Shown here one piece after another: positions 23,480 through 31,130 of a stretch of 33,143 nucleotides of DNA. Within the stretch, counting starts at the first letter, position 1. Every line of letters starts with the position of its first letter. This stretch comes from Candidatus Hydrothermota bacterium (GTDB taxonomy: Bacteria; Hydrothermota; Hydrothermia; B15-G9; DRBW01), in NCBI GenBank assembly GCA_021158525.1, contig JAGGUL010000091.1:1-33143 (forward strand), written 5' to 3'. The notes under the pieces are model-generated. The model was not told where the DNA came from. It made no database searches and worked only from the letters and a program-made list of their open reading frames with translations. Position numbers and translations under genes: made by a program.

Positions 23480-23522
23480 AACGCTTTATCTCGGGTTCTG
23501 CTGCCGGGGGCAGGCTACGGCA

Positions 23523-25838
23523 TCACTCGCACTTCGAATAGCCACAGTCCCGGCAGATCATACAGCCCTCGGTGTAAACCATAACTCCCCCACATTCGGG
23601 GCAGATCTCGGCGTCACTGTATGAATCCTCCTCGCTCTTTTTCCCGTCGCCAGCCATGAGGAGGACAGGGCTGACCACAGCCGATTTGCCGTTTTTCTTC
23701 GGAAGGAGCTCGAGCTGCTCGCCTCCCTTCAGGTACTTCTCGAGGGCCTTCGCTATGGCGTCTGGAACCGAGAAGACTATCTCGCCGTCCTCCTGCCTCA
23801 CGGGCGTGGAGCTCTTTATGGACTTGAGCTGTTTGATGACCTCCTTGGGCGAAATCCCGGACCGAAGGGCGAGAGATATCAGACGTCCTATCGCTTCGGT
23901 GAAGGCCATCGAGGAGGACCCCGATTTGCCCAGGTGGACGAAAACCTCGAAAAGGCCGTATTCGTCTTCGTTGACGGTGACATAGAGGCTTCCCATCTCC
24001 GTCTGCATCTTTATGGTGCGGCCCTTCGTCACCAGGGGCCTGGAGCGAGGCGAGATGGTCCCCGCCCTCTTTCTTTTCTCGCTATCTTTTGCCACCACTA
24101 TCACCTGCTCCTTCCTTGAACCGTCCCTATAAACGGTGATGCCCTTGAGGTTCAACTCATGGGCATGCATATAAGCCTTCTCCACATCTTCCGGCGTTGC
24201 CTCGTTCGGCATGTTGATCGTCTTCGACACGGCATTGTCGACATATCTCTGAAAGGCAGCCTGCATGCGCACATGTTGCTCGGGCGGAATATCGAAGGTT
24301 GTATCGAAAATCTCCCTGACCAATTCCGGTAACTCCTCGACCCTCTTTATCGTTCTCTTGCCTGCCAGCTTCTCCATGATGGTCTCGGAATAAACTCCCA
24401 GTTCCCGAAGGGCCTTTTCGAGATACCTGTTAACATAGAGAAGCTCCTTGCCCCCGAGAACTTTTTTCACGTAAACAAGGGAAAAAATGGGTTCGATGCC
24501 GCTCGATGTATCGGCGATCATGGAGATCGTGCCGGTGGGGGCTATGGTGGTCACGGTGGCATTCCTCATGGGGGGCTTGAAAACGCTCTTATCTATGTTC
24601 GGGAAAGAACCCCTTTCTTCGCCGAGTTCCCTCGATTTCTCGCGGGCGACCTCCTGGATAAACTTCATGACCTCGCTGCCGATGTCCAGAGCCTCCCGGG
24701 AGCGGTAGGGAACCCCGAGCTGGATCAGCATGTCGGCGAATCCCATCACGCCCAATCCGATCTTCCTGTTGGCCCTGGTCATCTCTTCGATCTCGGAGAA
24801 AGGAAAGTGGTTGGCATCTATGACGTTATCGAGAAAGTGAACGGCATCCTCCACCGTCTTTCTGAGCCCGTCCCAATCGATCCGGTCGAGGGCTTCCTTA
24901 AGGGTCGCCTTTCTCCCATTTTCCAGGAAGAACATTTCTCCGTGCACGAATTTCGCCAGGTTCACTGAGCCCAGGTTGCATGACTCATAGGGAAGCAGGG
25001 GCTGCTCGCCGCAGGGATTTGTGGACTCGATCTCGCCTGCTCCGGGCACGGGATTGAATCGATTTATCACGTCGATAAAGATGACGCCGGGCTCGCCGTT
25101 CCTCCACGCCCCGTCGACGAGCTTTTTCCAGACCTCCCTTGCCCTCAATTTACCCACAACCTTTCCTGAGCGGGGGTTTATGAGCTCGTACCCCTCGTCC
25201 TTTTTGACGGCCTCCATGAACCTGTCGGTTATGGCCACGGAGATGTTGAAGTTAGCGAGCTCTCCCTCTTTATGCTTGGCTGTTATGAAGTCGAGGATAT
25301 CGGGGTGATCGACCCGCAGGATCCCCATGTTCGCACCGCGCCGCCTCCCGCCCTGTTTCACCGCTTCGGTGGCCTCGTTGAACACCTTCATGAAGGAAAT
25401 AGGTCCCGAGGCCACTCCGCCGGTGGAACTGACGATATCGTTGTGCGGTCTGAGCCTCGAGAAGGAAAATCCGGTTCCGCCCCCCGTTTTATGGATAATT
25501 GCCGTTTTTTTTACAGCCTCAAAAATTTCATCCATGGAATCTCCCACCGGAAGCACGAAGCAGGCCGATAGCTGTCCCAGGGGCGTTCCCGCGTTCATCA
25601 GCGTGGGGGAGTTGGGGAGGAACCTGAATTCGACCATCATGTTATAAAACTTTTCGGTGACGGCCTCCACGTCGGCCGCCCCGTCATAAAGCCTCTCTAC
25701 CTCTGCGATGGTCTGGGCGACCCGCAGAAACATCTCCTCGGGTGTCTCGATAACCTCCCCCTTGTTGTTTTTCTTCAGATACCTGTTTTTCAGAATCGTC
25801 AAAGCGTTTTCGGAAAGACTCAACTCGCTCAATACCAT
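23523..25838 (-). CDS. nrdJ: Adenosylcobalamin-dependent (class II) ribonucleotide reductase
   Basis: A 771-residue class II reductase that makes deoxyribonucleotides using a B12-generated radical, with or without oxygen. The radical-site elements are Cys93 in '[10 protein letters not shown]' (one of the redox pair) and Asn274-Cys276-Glu278 in 'NPCGEQPL', followed by '[11 protein letters not shown]' from 287. Phosphate-binding '[14 protein letters not shown]' spans 118-131. The C-terminus carries a cysteine-rich tail with 'CPECGG' and '[13 protein letters not shown]', typical of class II enzymes and needed for re-reduction. There is no N-terminal ATP-cone, so overall activity control by dATP may be absent. 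The gene has a perfect-consensus promoter and a GGGGG ribosome-binding site. Confidence 0.96.
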   Translation of the reverse strand: MVLSELSLSENALTILKNRYLKKNNKGEVIETPEEMFLRVAQTIAEVERLYDGAADVEAVTEKFYNMMVEFRFLPNSPTLMNAGTPLGQLSACFVLPVGDSMDEIFEAVKKTAIIHKTGGGTGFSFSRLRPHNDIVSSTGGVASGPISFMKVFNEATEAVKQGGRRRGANMGILRVDHPDILDFITAKHKEGELANFNISVAITDRFMEAVKKDEGYELINPRSGKVVGKLRAREVWKKLVDGAWRNGEPGVIFIDVINRFNPVPGAGEIESTNPCGEQPLLPYESCNLGSVNLAKFVHGEMFFLENGRKATLKEALDRIDWDGLRKTVEDAVHFLDNVIDANHFPFSEIEEMTRANRKIGLGVMGFADMLIQLGVPYRSREALDIGSEVMKFIQEVAREKSRELGEERGSFPNIDKSVFKPPMRNATVTTIAPTGTISMIADTSSGIEPIFSLVYVKKVLGGKELLYVNRYLEKALRELGVYSETIMEKLAGKRTIKRVEELPELVREIFDTTFDIPPEQHVRMQAAFQRYVDNAVSKTINMPNEATPEDVEKAYMHAHELNLKGITVYRDGSRKEQVIVVAKDSEKRKRAGTISPRSRPLVTKGRTIKMQTEMGSLYVTVNEDEYGLFEVFVHLGKSGSSSMAFTEAIGRLISLALRSGISPKEVIKQLKSIKSSTPVRQEDGEIVFSVPDAIAKALEKYLKGGEQLELLPKKNGKSAVVSPVLLMAGDGKKSEEDSYSDAEICPECGGVMVYTEGCMICRDCGYSKCE

Positions 25839-26151
25839 TTCTCTAACCCCCTTATTTCCAATGACTTATAGAGATTTTCGACCCACTTTTCCACATTATA
25901 TAATTCTCCCTCTCGTCTGTCAAATGGGAAATTTAACCTCTTATGCCACAAAAACATATTTGAATTTCGCTGGAACAAAACTATTCAAAGTTGCTCATTA
26001 ACTCAAAAGGGAAATTGCGACAGGCAGGAATTTTATTCTCTCGAAGAAACAGGGGATTTACGTGTTTTCTGATTTCTTTTTCTCATATCGAACCGATAGG
26101 GGAAATTCCATAAGTCGCTGTGTGCCATAGGGGACAACCGCGAGACAAAAT
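25839..26151. other. Gap between accA and nrdJ
   Basis: No gene is supported in these 313 bases. The nrdJ-proximal part holds the nrdJ promoter and leader. TTTTCCACA (25888-25896), one mismatch from a DnaA box, overlaps the promoter -10 region. I see no B12 riboswitch box and no clear accA terminator. Confidence 0.5.
25895..25923 (-). promoter_or_regulatory. Consensus sigma-70 promoter of nrdJ
   Basis: Minus strand: TTGACA (25918-25923), 17-base spacer, TATAAT (25895-25900), both hexamers perfect. The leader would be about 50 nt, with GGGGG ahead of the ATG. Confidence 0.75.
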
Positions 26152-27114
26152 TTAACTCGAAAGGGCTACTTCTTCAATGTACCCTATTCTCCTGTACCTT
26201 TCCCTTCGCTCCCTGAGGACCTCCTCGGGATCTTTAACGACCAGCTCTTTCAGGTGATAGAGTACCCTTTCCTTCGCCGATTTTATGGCCGTCTCAGGGT
26301 CTCTGTGGGCACCTCCGAGGGGTTCCTCTATGATCTCGTCGACGATTCCCAGCCTCTGAAGGTGCTCCGGGGTCAACCTAAGGGCCTCGGCCGCCTTCGG
26401 GGCAAGCTTCCCGTCTCTCCAGATAATCGAAGCACAGCCCTCGGGAGATATCACGGAATAGATCGAATACTGCATTGCCAGCACCCTATCGGCAACGGCG
26501 ATGCCGAGAGCGCCGCCGGACCCCCCCTCTCCTATTATGAGGGTCAATAGGGGAGTTTTGAGCTGCAGCATTACCTTGAGGTTCTCGGCTATGGCCATGG
26601 ACTGTCCCCTCTCCTCGGCGCCGACACCCGGATATGCCCCGGGCGTATCGACTATCGTGAAAACCGGAAGGGAGAACTTCTCGGCGAGCTCCATCAGGCG
26701 CCGGGCCTTCCTGTATCCTTCGGGATGGGGCATTCCGAAGTTCCGCCTTATCTTCTCGTTGGTGCTTCGGCCTTTTTCCTGCCCGATCACCACCAGCCTC
26801 AGGCCCTCGAGCTTGCCTATACCGCCCACGATGGCAGGATCGTCGCCATAATGCCTGTCCCCGTGGAGCTCCACAAAATCATCTATCATGCCGTTTATGA
26901 AATCAACGGCATGAGGCCTGTCCGGATGTCTGGCGAGCTGGACTTTCTGCCACTCGGTGAGCTGCGAATAGATCCGGACCTTGATCCTGTTGGACTGTTC
27001 TTCTAAGGTCTTTATCTCCTCGGCGAACTCGGGATGCTCCCTGGTTAGCTTCTTTAACTCCTCGATTTTTTTCTCGATCTCGTATATGGGCCTTTCGAAA
27101 TCAAGAAATCTCAT
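26152..27114 (-). CDS. accA: Acetyl-CoA carboxylase carboxyltransferase subunit alpha
   Basis: A 320-residue alpha subunit of the carboxyltransferase that forms malonyl-CoA for fatty acid synthesis. The N-terminal helical hairpin 'FERPIYEIEKKIEELKKL' is followed by the crotonase-fold core with 'DDFVELHGDRHYGDDPAIVGGIG', 'GMPHPEGYRKARRLMELAEKF', 'DTPGAYPGVGAEERGQSMAIAENL' and the oxyanion-hole glycine stretch 'IGEGGSGGALGIAVADRVL'. The length is normal. The beta subunit (accD) is not in the window. Its ATG overlaps the stop of the upstream barrel gene as ATGA, so it is translationally coupled to an outer-membrane protein gene, an unusual partner. Confidence 0.96.
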   Translation of the reverse strand: MRFLDFERPIYEIEKKIEELKKLTREHPEFAEEIKTLEEQSNRIKVRIYSQLTEWQKVQLARHPDRPHAVDFINGMIDDFVELHGDRHYGDDPAIVGGIGKLEGLRLVVIGQEKGRSTNEKIRRNFGMPHPEGYRKARRLMELAEKFSLPVFTIVDTPGAYPGVGAEERGQSMAIAENLKVMLQLKTPLLTLIIGEGGSGGALGIAVADRVLAMQYSIYSVISPEGCASIIWRDGKLAPKAAEALRLTPEHLQRLGIVDEIIEEPLGGAHRDPETAIKSAKERVLYHLKELVVKDPEEVLRERRERYRRIGYIEEVALSS

Positions 27115-27971
27115 GGCTTGAAGCTATAGGTGAGCCCTAAATGATGTACATCGTCGAAGCCCAGGGTCGTGAGCCTGTAAGCATAGGACAGGGTAAAACC
27201 CTTAAACCCATAAGACAGCCCGAAAACAAGGGGATCAACCTCACGGCCCAGAGCATAGGCAACCATGAGCCCCAGATTATCGACGGGGGCAAAATTCGCC
27301 TTGAAAAGGTGTTCCACTCCCAGGCCTGAAAAAAGGCTCTTGTTCTCGTTGTAAGTGATGACCTTCCGATACTCGTAACCGAACCTGAACTTACTTATCT
27401 CCCCGCTCCCGGAAAATCTCACCTCGGTGGGCATCTTGTAGTCAATCTCCCTGAAACCGGCCTTCAGGCCGAAATGCCGCACTGCCAGGCCGAAACTTGC
27501 GAAGGGGAGCTTCTGAGGCCTGTAGAACATCCCCGCATCGAGAGTTATGTTCGAGGCCTCGTCATAAAGTATCTTGTCGTAAAAATAGCTTATGCCGAAA
27601 CCTATGGAGAGCTCCTGATCTATCCTGAAGCCCTTCCTCAGGGAAAAGTTCAGGGCGTAGGGCCTGAAACTCGGGCCGCCTTCGTCATTGGGAGAAGTTT
27701 CCTGGTACTCGAAACTCCCGAAGTCCACATAAAGAAGGCTCACACCATAGGTCTTCCATTTCAGGTTCAGCGTCGACAGCCTGGAATCCGACAGCCAGAA
27801 GGTCTGTCCAAGTTCTATGCCCTCTCCCGGGATCACGAGGATCCCCGGATTTAACATGGCAGAACCCAGATAAGCTTCGGAAACAAAAGGTTCTGATGGA
27901 TCCGTGGGCACGAGCTCAAAATTAAAACCCGGTCCCGCAGCCAGCAAAGCCGCGATAAAGAGATGCAACAT
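27111..27971 (-). CDS. Outer-membrane beta-barrel protein (PorV/UPF0164/FadL-like)
   Basis: A 286-residue protein with a short signal peptide (MLHLFIAALLAAGPG) and an almost continuous run of amphipathic beta-strands ('GIELGQTFWLSDSRLSTLNLKWKTYGVSLLYVDFGSFEYQE' through 'LVFGLSYGFKGFTLSYAYRLTTLGFDDVHHLGLTYSFKP'). It ends in an aromatic strand as outer-membrane barrels do. The start of the mature part ('SEAYLGSAMLNPGILV') and strand style resemble the PorV/PorQ/UPF0164 family found with type IX secretion. That is relevant because three proteins in the window carry type IX-like tails, but the match is by style, not by diagnostic residues. It lies between parA and accA, starting after AAGGAG. Confidence 0.65.
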   Translation of the reverse strand: MLHLFIAALLAAGPGFNFELVPTDPSEPFVSEAYLGSAMLNPGILVIPGEGIELGQTFWLSDSRLSTLNLKWKTYGVSLLYVDFGSFEYQETSPNDEGGPSFRPYALNFSLRKGFRIDQELSIGFGISYFYDKILYDEASNITLDAGMFYRPQKLPFASFGLAVRHFGLKAGFREIDYKMPTEVRFSGSGEISKFRFGYEYRKVITYNENKSLFSGLGVEHLFKANFAPVDNLGLMVAYALGREVDPLVFGLSYGFKGFTLSYAYRLTTLGFDDVHHLGLTYSFKP

Positions 27972-28004
27972 AACTTCTCACTCTCCTTGTGTTTGAGCCA
28001 TATT

Positions 28005-28769
28005 TTAAAGCACAGCCTCCCATTTTCCCATCATTTCCCTGGCGAGATCCACATATCGCCTCGCGCCTTTCGAATCTGGCGCAAAGGAAAGAAGGGGTTT
28101 CCCCAGGACGGGGGATTCGAGAAACCGGACGCTGCGCGGAATGGTCGTCTCGAAGACTTTTTCGTCGAAATATTTCTTGATCTCGGATACTATATTGGGC
28201 GCAAATCTGAATCTCCTGTCGTACATGGTTATGACGAAACCCTCTATCTCCAGCATCGGGTTGAGAGAGGACTTTATCAGCTTGATCGTCTTCAACAGCT
28301 GAGGCAGCCCCTCCAGGGCGAAGTAATCGCATTGAAGCGGTATCAGAACGGAGTTGGCAGCCACGAAACTGTTGACCGTCATGGTGCTGAGGGTGGGGGG
28401 AGAGTCGATCAGCAGAATATCAAAGCCTTCAAGCTTCTTAAAGGCATCTTTGAAACGCCTCTCCCAGCCCTTCTGGCTCCGAAGCTCCACTTCCAGTCCC
28501 TGGAGTTCTGAGGAGGAGGGAATTATGTAAAATCCCCTGGGTTCCGCGGGAACGGCCGCGTCGTCGACGCCGCTGATCCCCTGAAGCACATCATAAAGGG
28601 TCCTGCCCTTATAGCCATCGTGGAGCAGAGACTTGGTGAGACCACCCTGGGGATCGGCGTCCACGAGAAGGACCCTCTTCCCGAGAAAGGCAAAAGAGGC
28701 CGCGAGATTTATCGCCGTGGTGGTCTTTCCCACGCCCGGCCTCTGGTTGGCAATGGCTATCTTCCTCAT
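28005..28769 (-). CDS. ParA/Soj-family ATPase with altered Walker A
   Basis: A 254-residue ParA-type ATPase. Members dimerise on ATP, bind DNA or a membrane surface and position chromosomes, plasmids or protein complexes. Here the deviant Walker A reads 'ANQRPGVGKTTT' (7-18) instead of the usual NQKGGVGKTTT, so the signature lysine is Arg10 and the next Gly is Pro11. Walker A' 'VLLVDADPQGG' and Walker B 'FDILLIDSPPTL' are normal. rsmG lies directly upstream, as at many chromosome origins (rsmG-parA-parB), but the next gene is an outer-membrane protein, not parB. A TTGAAT-18-TATAAT promoter ends eight bases before ATG, suggesting a leaderless mRNA. Confidence 0.88.
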   Translation of the reverse strand: MRKIAIANQRPGVGKTTTAINLAASFAFLGKRVLLVDADPQGGLTKSLLHDGYKGRTLYDVLQGISGVDDAAVPAEPRGFYIIPSSSELQGLEVELRSQKGWERRFKDAFKKLEGFDILLIDSPPTLSTMTVNSFVAANSVLIPLQCDYFALEGLPQLLKTIKLIKSSLNPMLEIEGFVITMYDRRFRFAPNIVSEIKKYFDEKVFETTIPRSVRFLESPVLGKPLLSFAPDSKGARRYVDLAREMMGKWEAVL

Positions 28770-28777
28770 TCTCGTCT

Positions 28778-28807
28778 ATTATACTGACCTCTTGCCCCGA
28801 AATTCAA
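28778..28807 (-). promoter_or_regulatory. Promoter of the parA gene, probably leaderless
   Basis: Minus strand: TTGAAT (28802-28807), 18-base spacer, TATAAT (28778-28783). Eight bases separate the -10 box from the ATG at 28769. Confidence 0.6.
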
Positions 28808-28812
28808 CGTAT

Positions 28813-29406
28813 TTAATCTCTCCTGAAAAACAAAAGGTAAAAGGGTGCTGTCCTGTATGGATTCTCGATTATCTCTATCCTATCGGGAAGCAATTCGAGC
28901 CTTTTGTCAGCGGAGTAGAGGAGGAGGTAGCCTCCCTCCTTCAAGAGGTGGGGAAGTTCGTCCAGCAGTTCCTCGGTGCTCCCTGTCGCCCTCGTCAGGG
29001 CGAGATCGGCTTCGTATCTCAGATCCTCCCATCGCGCGTTAACCACCTCCAGGTTCTCCAGTCCGAGTTCCCTCCGGACCTCCCTGAGGAAAACCCACTT
29101 CTTCCTCCTGGATTCTATCAGTGTGAACCTCTTTTCGTCGAGAACGATGGCCAGGGGGATCCCGGGAAACCCGGCCCCCGAGCCAAGATCGAGAATGTGT
29201 CGTCCCTCAACGTAGGGCGATATGAGAAGCGAATCGGCGAAGTGCTTCTCAAGTCCTTCTTTCAGGTCTCTCCTCGACACCAGAGCAAACCTGTTCCCCC
29301 AGAGGAGAAGCAATGATTTATAGGCCTCAAGCCGTGCCCACTTCTCGGCGGGAATGGAAATTCCCCTTTCTTCCAGAAGGAGCTTCAGCCTCTTGAAATT
29401 ACTCAT
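28813..29406 (-). CDS. rsmG: 16S rRNA (guanine-N7) methyltransferase RsmG
   Basis: A 197-residue SAM-dependent methyltransferase (GidB) that methylates N7 of G527 in the 530 loop of 16S rRNA; loss of the enzyme gives low-level streptomycin resistance in other bacteria. 'LWGNRFALVSRRDLKEGLEKHFADSL' (35-60) and the SAM-binding motif 'ILDLGSGAGFPGIPLAI' (71-87) are diagnostic. The later 'ALTRATGS' segment, in place of the usual SRA, is slightly variant. The gene overlaps rqcH by eight bases and is followed 43 bases later by parA. Confidence 0.94.
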   Translation of the reverse strand: MSNFKRLKLLLEERGISIPAEKWARLEAYKSLLLLWGNRFALVSRRDLKEGLEKHFADSLLISPYVEGRHILDLGSGAGFPGIPLAIVLDEKRFTLIESRRKKWVFLREVRRELGLENLEVVNARWEDLRYEADLALTRATGSTEELLDELPHLLKEGGYLLLYSADKRLELLPDRIEIIENPYRTAPFYLLFFRRD

Positions 29407-30823
29407 CGAGCCTCACCTGAATGACCTCTTCCCTTTCCAGGGTCACGGTCCCCGGCTGCCCGGGAACCCGCCTGACGTATTTTCTGGGGGTGTAGCTGAC
29501 GAGCCCCTTTCCGTCCGCCGAAAGGTTGGAATGGAGAAGCGCGAGCCGGGCGGCAAATAATATGTCATCCTCACCGGGTTCCCGGCCCTCGGTTTTAAGG
29601 ATCACGTGAGCTCCTTTTCCGCCCTTCACGTGAAAAAATATGTCGTCCCTCGTGCCGAGCTCAAAGGTCACCATCTCGTTGCTCTTCCTGTTTTTGCCTA
29701 TATATACCCTGAGTCCTCCTGGCGAAGTGAAAACGTGATAGGGCGGGGTAGACTCTTTACCTCCCTGTGCCTCTTTCGGTTTTTCCCCCTGTCTGCCCGT
29801 CTCAGAGCGCTCCCGGATTTTCCTGTCTATCTTCTCGAGGCCCCTCTTCATTCGCTTGTAAAGGCTGAAGTAGCGGTCGGCGTTCTCTCCAGGACTCAAC
29901 CGCGGATCCAGTGGGATCACCTTCCCCTCTAACTCAACGGAGCTGGCTCCCCCCTCGATCTCGTTGATGTGGCGAAGAATCAGTTCGCCGTATTCCCTGA
30001 ACCTGGGGAATTCCCTCAGCCTTTCTCTCTCCCGCAAAAGAGCCTTCAGGACCCGGTCTTCCCTCTCTTTCCTGGGAGAGGTCTCTCTGAAATAATACTC
30101 TATAGCCTCTGAGAGCGTCTCGAATTCTGCCCTTTCTTTTCCCTCTAAGCACGGGGAGGGCAGGGGGGCGTAATAGAGGGGCCGCCCATCCTCGAGATAG
30201 ACGAGGGGCTTCTTTTCCTCAAGGGCTCTCTTCACGTAATCTGAGACCAGATTTCTGAGATTCTCACCGCAAGATAAGTAGGGGAAAAACTTCCCCAGGT
30301 AAGTCCTCAGCTCCGTATCGTCCATTTCGTCAAGCCGGAAGAGACTTCGGGGCTTCTCCGGTGGAGGCACGTATTTCTCGTCCCGGACCACCTTCCTGAA
30401 CCGGGATCTTCCGGGAGGCACCTCCTGAAAAAAATCTGTTATGATGCCGTCCTGGTCCACCAGTATCACGTTTGAATATTTCCCGGTCAGTTCGATCGCC
30501 AGAACAGGACGGCTCATAAGGCCGTGTGAGAGCTTTTTTTCGAAAAGCAAGTATAAAACCCTATCCCCCCTCCGAATTTTTGCTCCTCGGAGCCTGTAGC
30601 CCTTTAAAAGGGGGGTAAATGAATGGGGATCGCCCCCCATTGAGTCTGTCAGATGAACCCTTATGTGGGGGTGCATAAGAGATACGAAGAGACGCTTGGC
30701 CCTGCCCTTGAATTCGAAAAAGAGGTCCCTTTTCTCGCAACGGACTTCCCGTATTTCCCCGTTCAGCAATTCGCTGAGGATCTCATCCCGGATTATCAGG
30801 ATATCGAGCTCTGAGAACATCAT
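29399..30823 (-). CDS. rqcH: Ribosome quality control factor RqcH (NFACT family)
   Basis: A 474-residue NFACT protein. RqcH binds stalled 50S-peptidyl-tRNA complexes and recruits tRNA-Ala to add C-terminal alanine tails that mark the nascent chain for degradation. It has an NFACT-N domain (about 1-180) with Asp87-Arg88 ('RRGDRVLYLLFE'), matching the Asp-Arg pair required for tailing in Bacillus RqcH. A shortened coiled-coil middle (about 250-350) follows, then an NFACT-R domain (about 365-470) with 'YIGKNRKSNEMVTFELGTRDDIFFHVKGGKGAHVIL'. It is roughly 90 residues shorter than the Bacillus protein, mainly in the middle. tRNA-Ile lies 40 bases upstream and may share its transcript. No Shine-Dalgarno is seen. 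Confidence 0.9.
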   Translation of the reverse strand: MMFSELDILIIRDEILSELLNGEIREVRCEKRDLFFEFKGRAKRLFVSLMHPHIRVHLTDSMGGDPHSFTPLLKGYRLRGAKIRRGDRVLYLLFEKKLSHGLMSRPVLAIELTGKYSNVILVDQDGIITDFFQEVPPGRSRFRKVVRDEKYVPPPEKPRSLFRLDEMDDTELRTYLGKFFPYLSCGENLRNLVSDYVKRALEEKKPLVYLEDGRPLYYAPLPSPCLEGKERAEFETLSEAIEYYFRETSPRKEREDRVLKALLRERERLREFPRFREYGELILRHINEIEGGASSVELEGKVIPLDPRLSPGENADRYFSLYKRMKRGLEKIDRKIRERSETGRQGEKPKEAQGGKESTPPYHVFTSPGGLRVYIGKNRKSNEMVTFELGTRDDIFFHVKGGKGAHVILKTEGREPGEDDILFAARLALLHSNLSADGKGLVSYTPRKYVRRVPGQPGTVTLEREEVIQVRLDE

Positions 30824-30863
30824 CGGAAAAGTTTAAGGCAGGAAATCACATAATAAAAGAAAA

Positions 30864-30938
30864 TGGGCCTAGGTGGAGTCGAACCACCGACCTCGCGCTT
30901 ATCAGGCGCGCGCTCTAACCAGCCTGAGCTATAGGCCC
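30864..30938 (-). tRNA. tRNA-Ile (anticodon GAT)
   Basis: The minus strand folds as a full cloverleaf of 75 nt: acceptor stem GGGCCTA with TAGGCCC, D-arm with AGCTCAGGCTGGTTAGAGC, anticodon arm GCGCCTGATAAGCGC with anticodon GAT, and a T-arm with GGTTCGACTCC. CCA is not encoded. A sigma-70 promoter lies directly upstream. Confidence 0.97.
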
Positions 30939-30950
30939 ATTGCGGTTTTT

Positions 30951-30979
30951 AATATAAAATAAAGAACTCCTCCTGTCAA
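30951..30979 (-). promoter_or_regulatory. Promoter of tRNA-Ile
   Basis: Minus strand: TTGACA (30974-30979), 17-base spacer, TATATT (30951-30956), 12 bases before the mature tRNA 5' end. Confidence 0.7.
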
Positions 30980-31130
30980 TATCTCGGCAGAATACCTCTC
31001 GTCCCCAATACAGAAGCTGGAAACATCGGCAAATCACTCACTGTCCTCGCAGCAAAAGCCTCTCCTCTCAAACCTTCCCGGTTTTATCCTTCTCCCCCAG
31101 CAAATGTCGTCTCTTCAGCCCCTTTCACGA

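Noticed and set aside
25708-26001. 97-codon plus-strand frame overlapping the nrdJ start and promoter
   Set aside because: Lies opposite nrdJ and its consensus promoter, has no ribosome-binding site and shows no family pattern.
25839-26151. B12 riboswitch ahead of the B12-dependent reductase
   Set aside because: No B12-box sequence or suitable fold was seen, and the mapped promoter leaves a leader of only about 50 nt.
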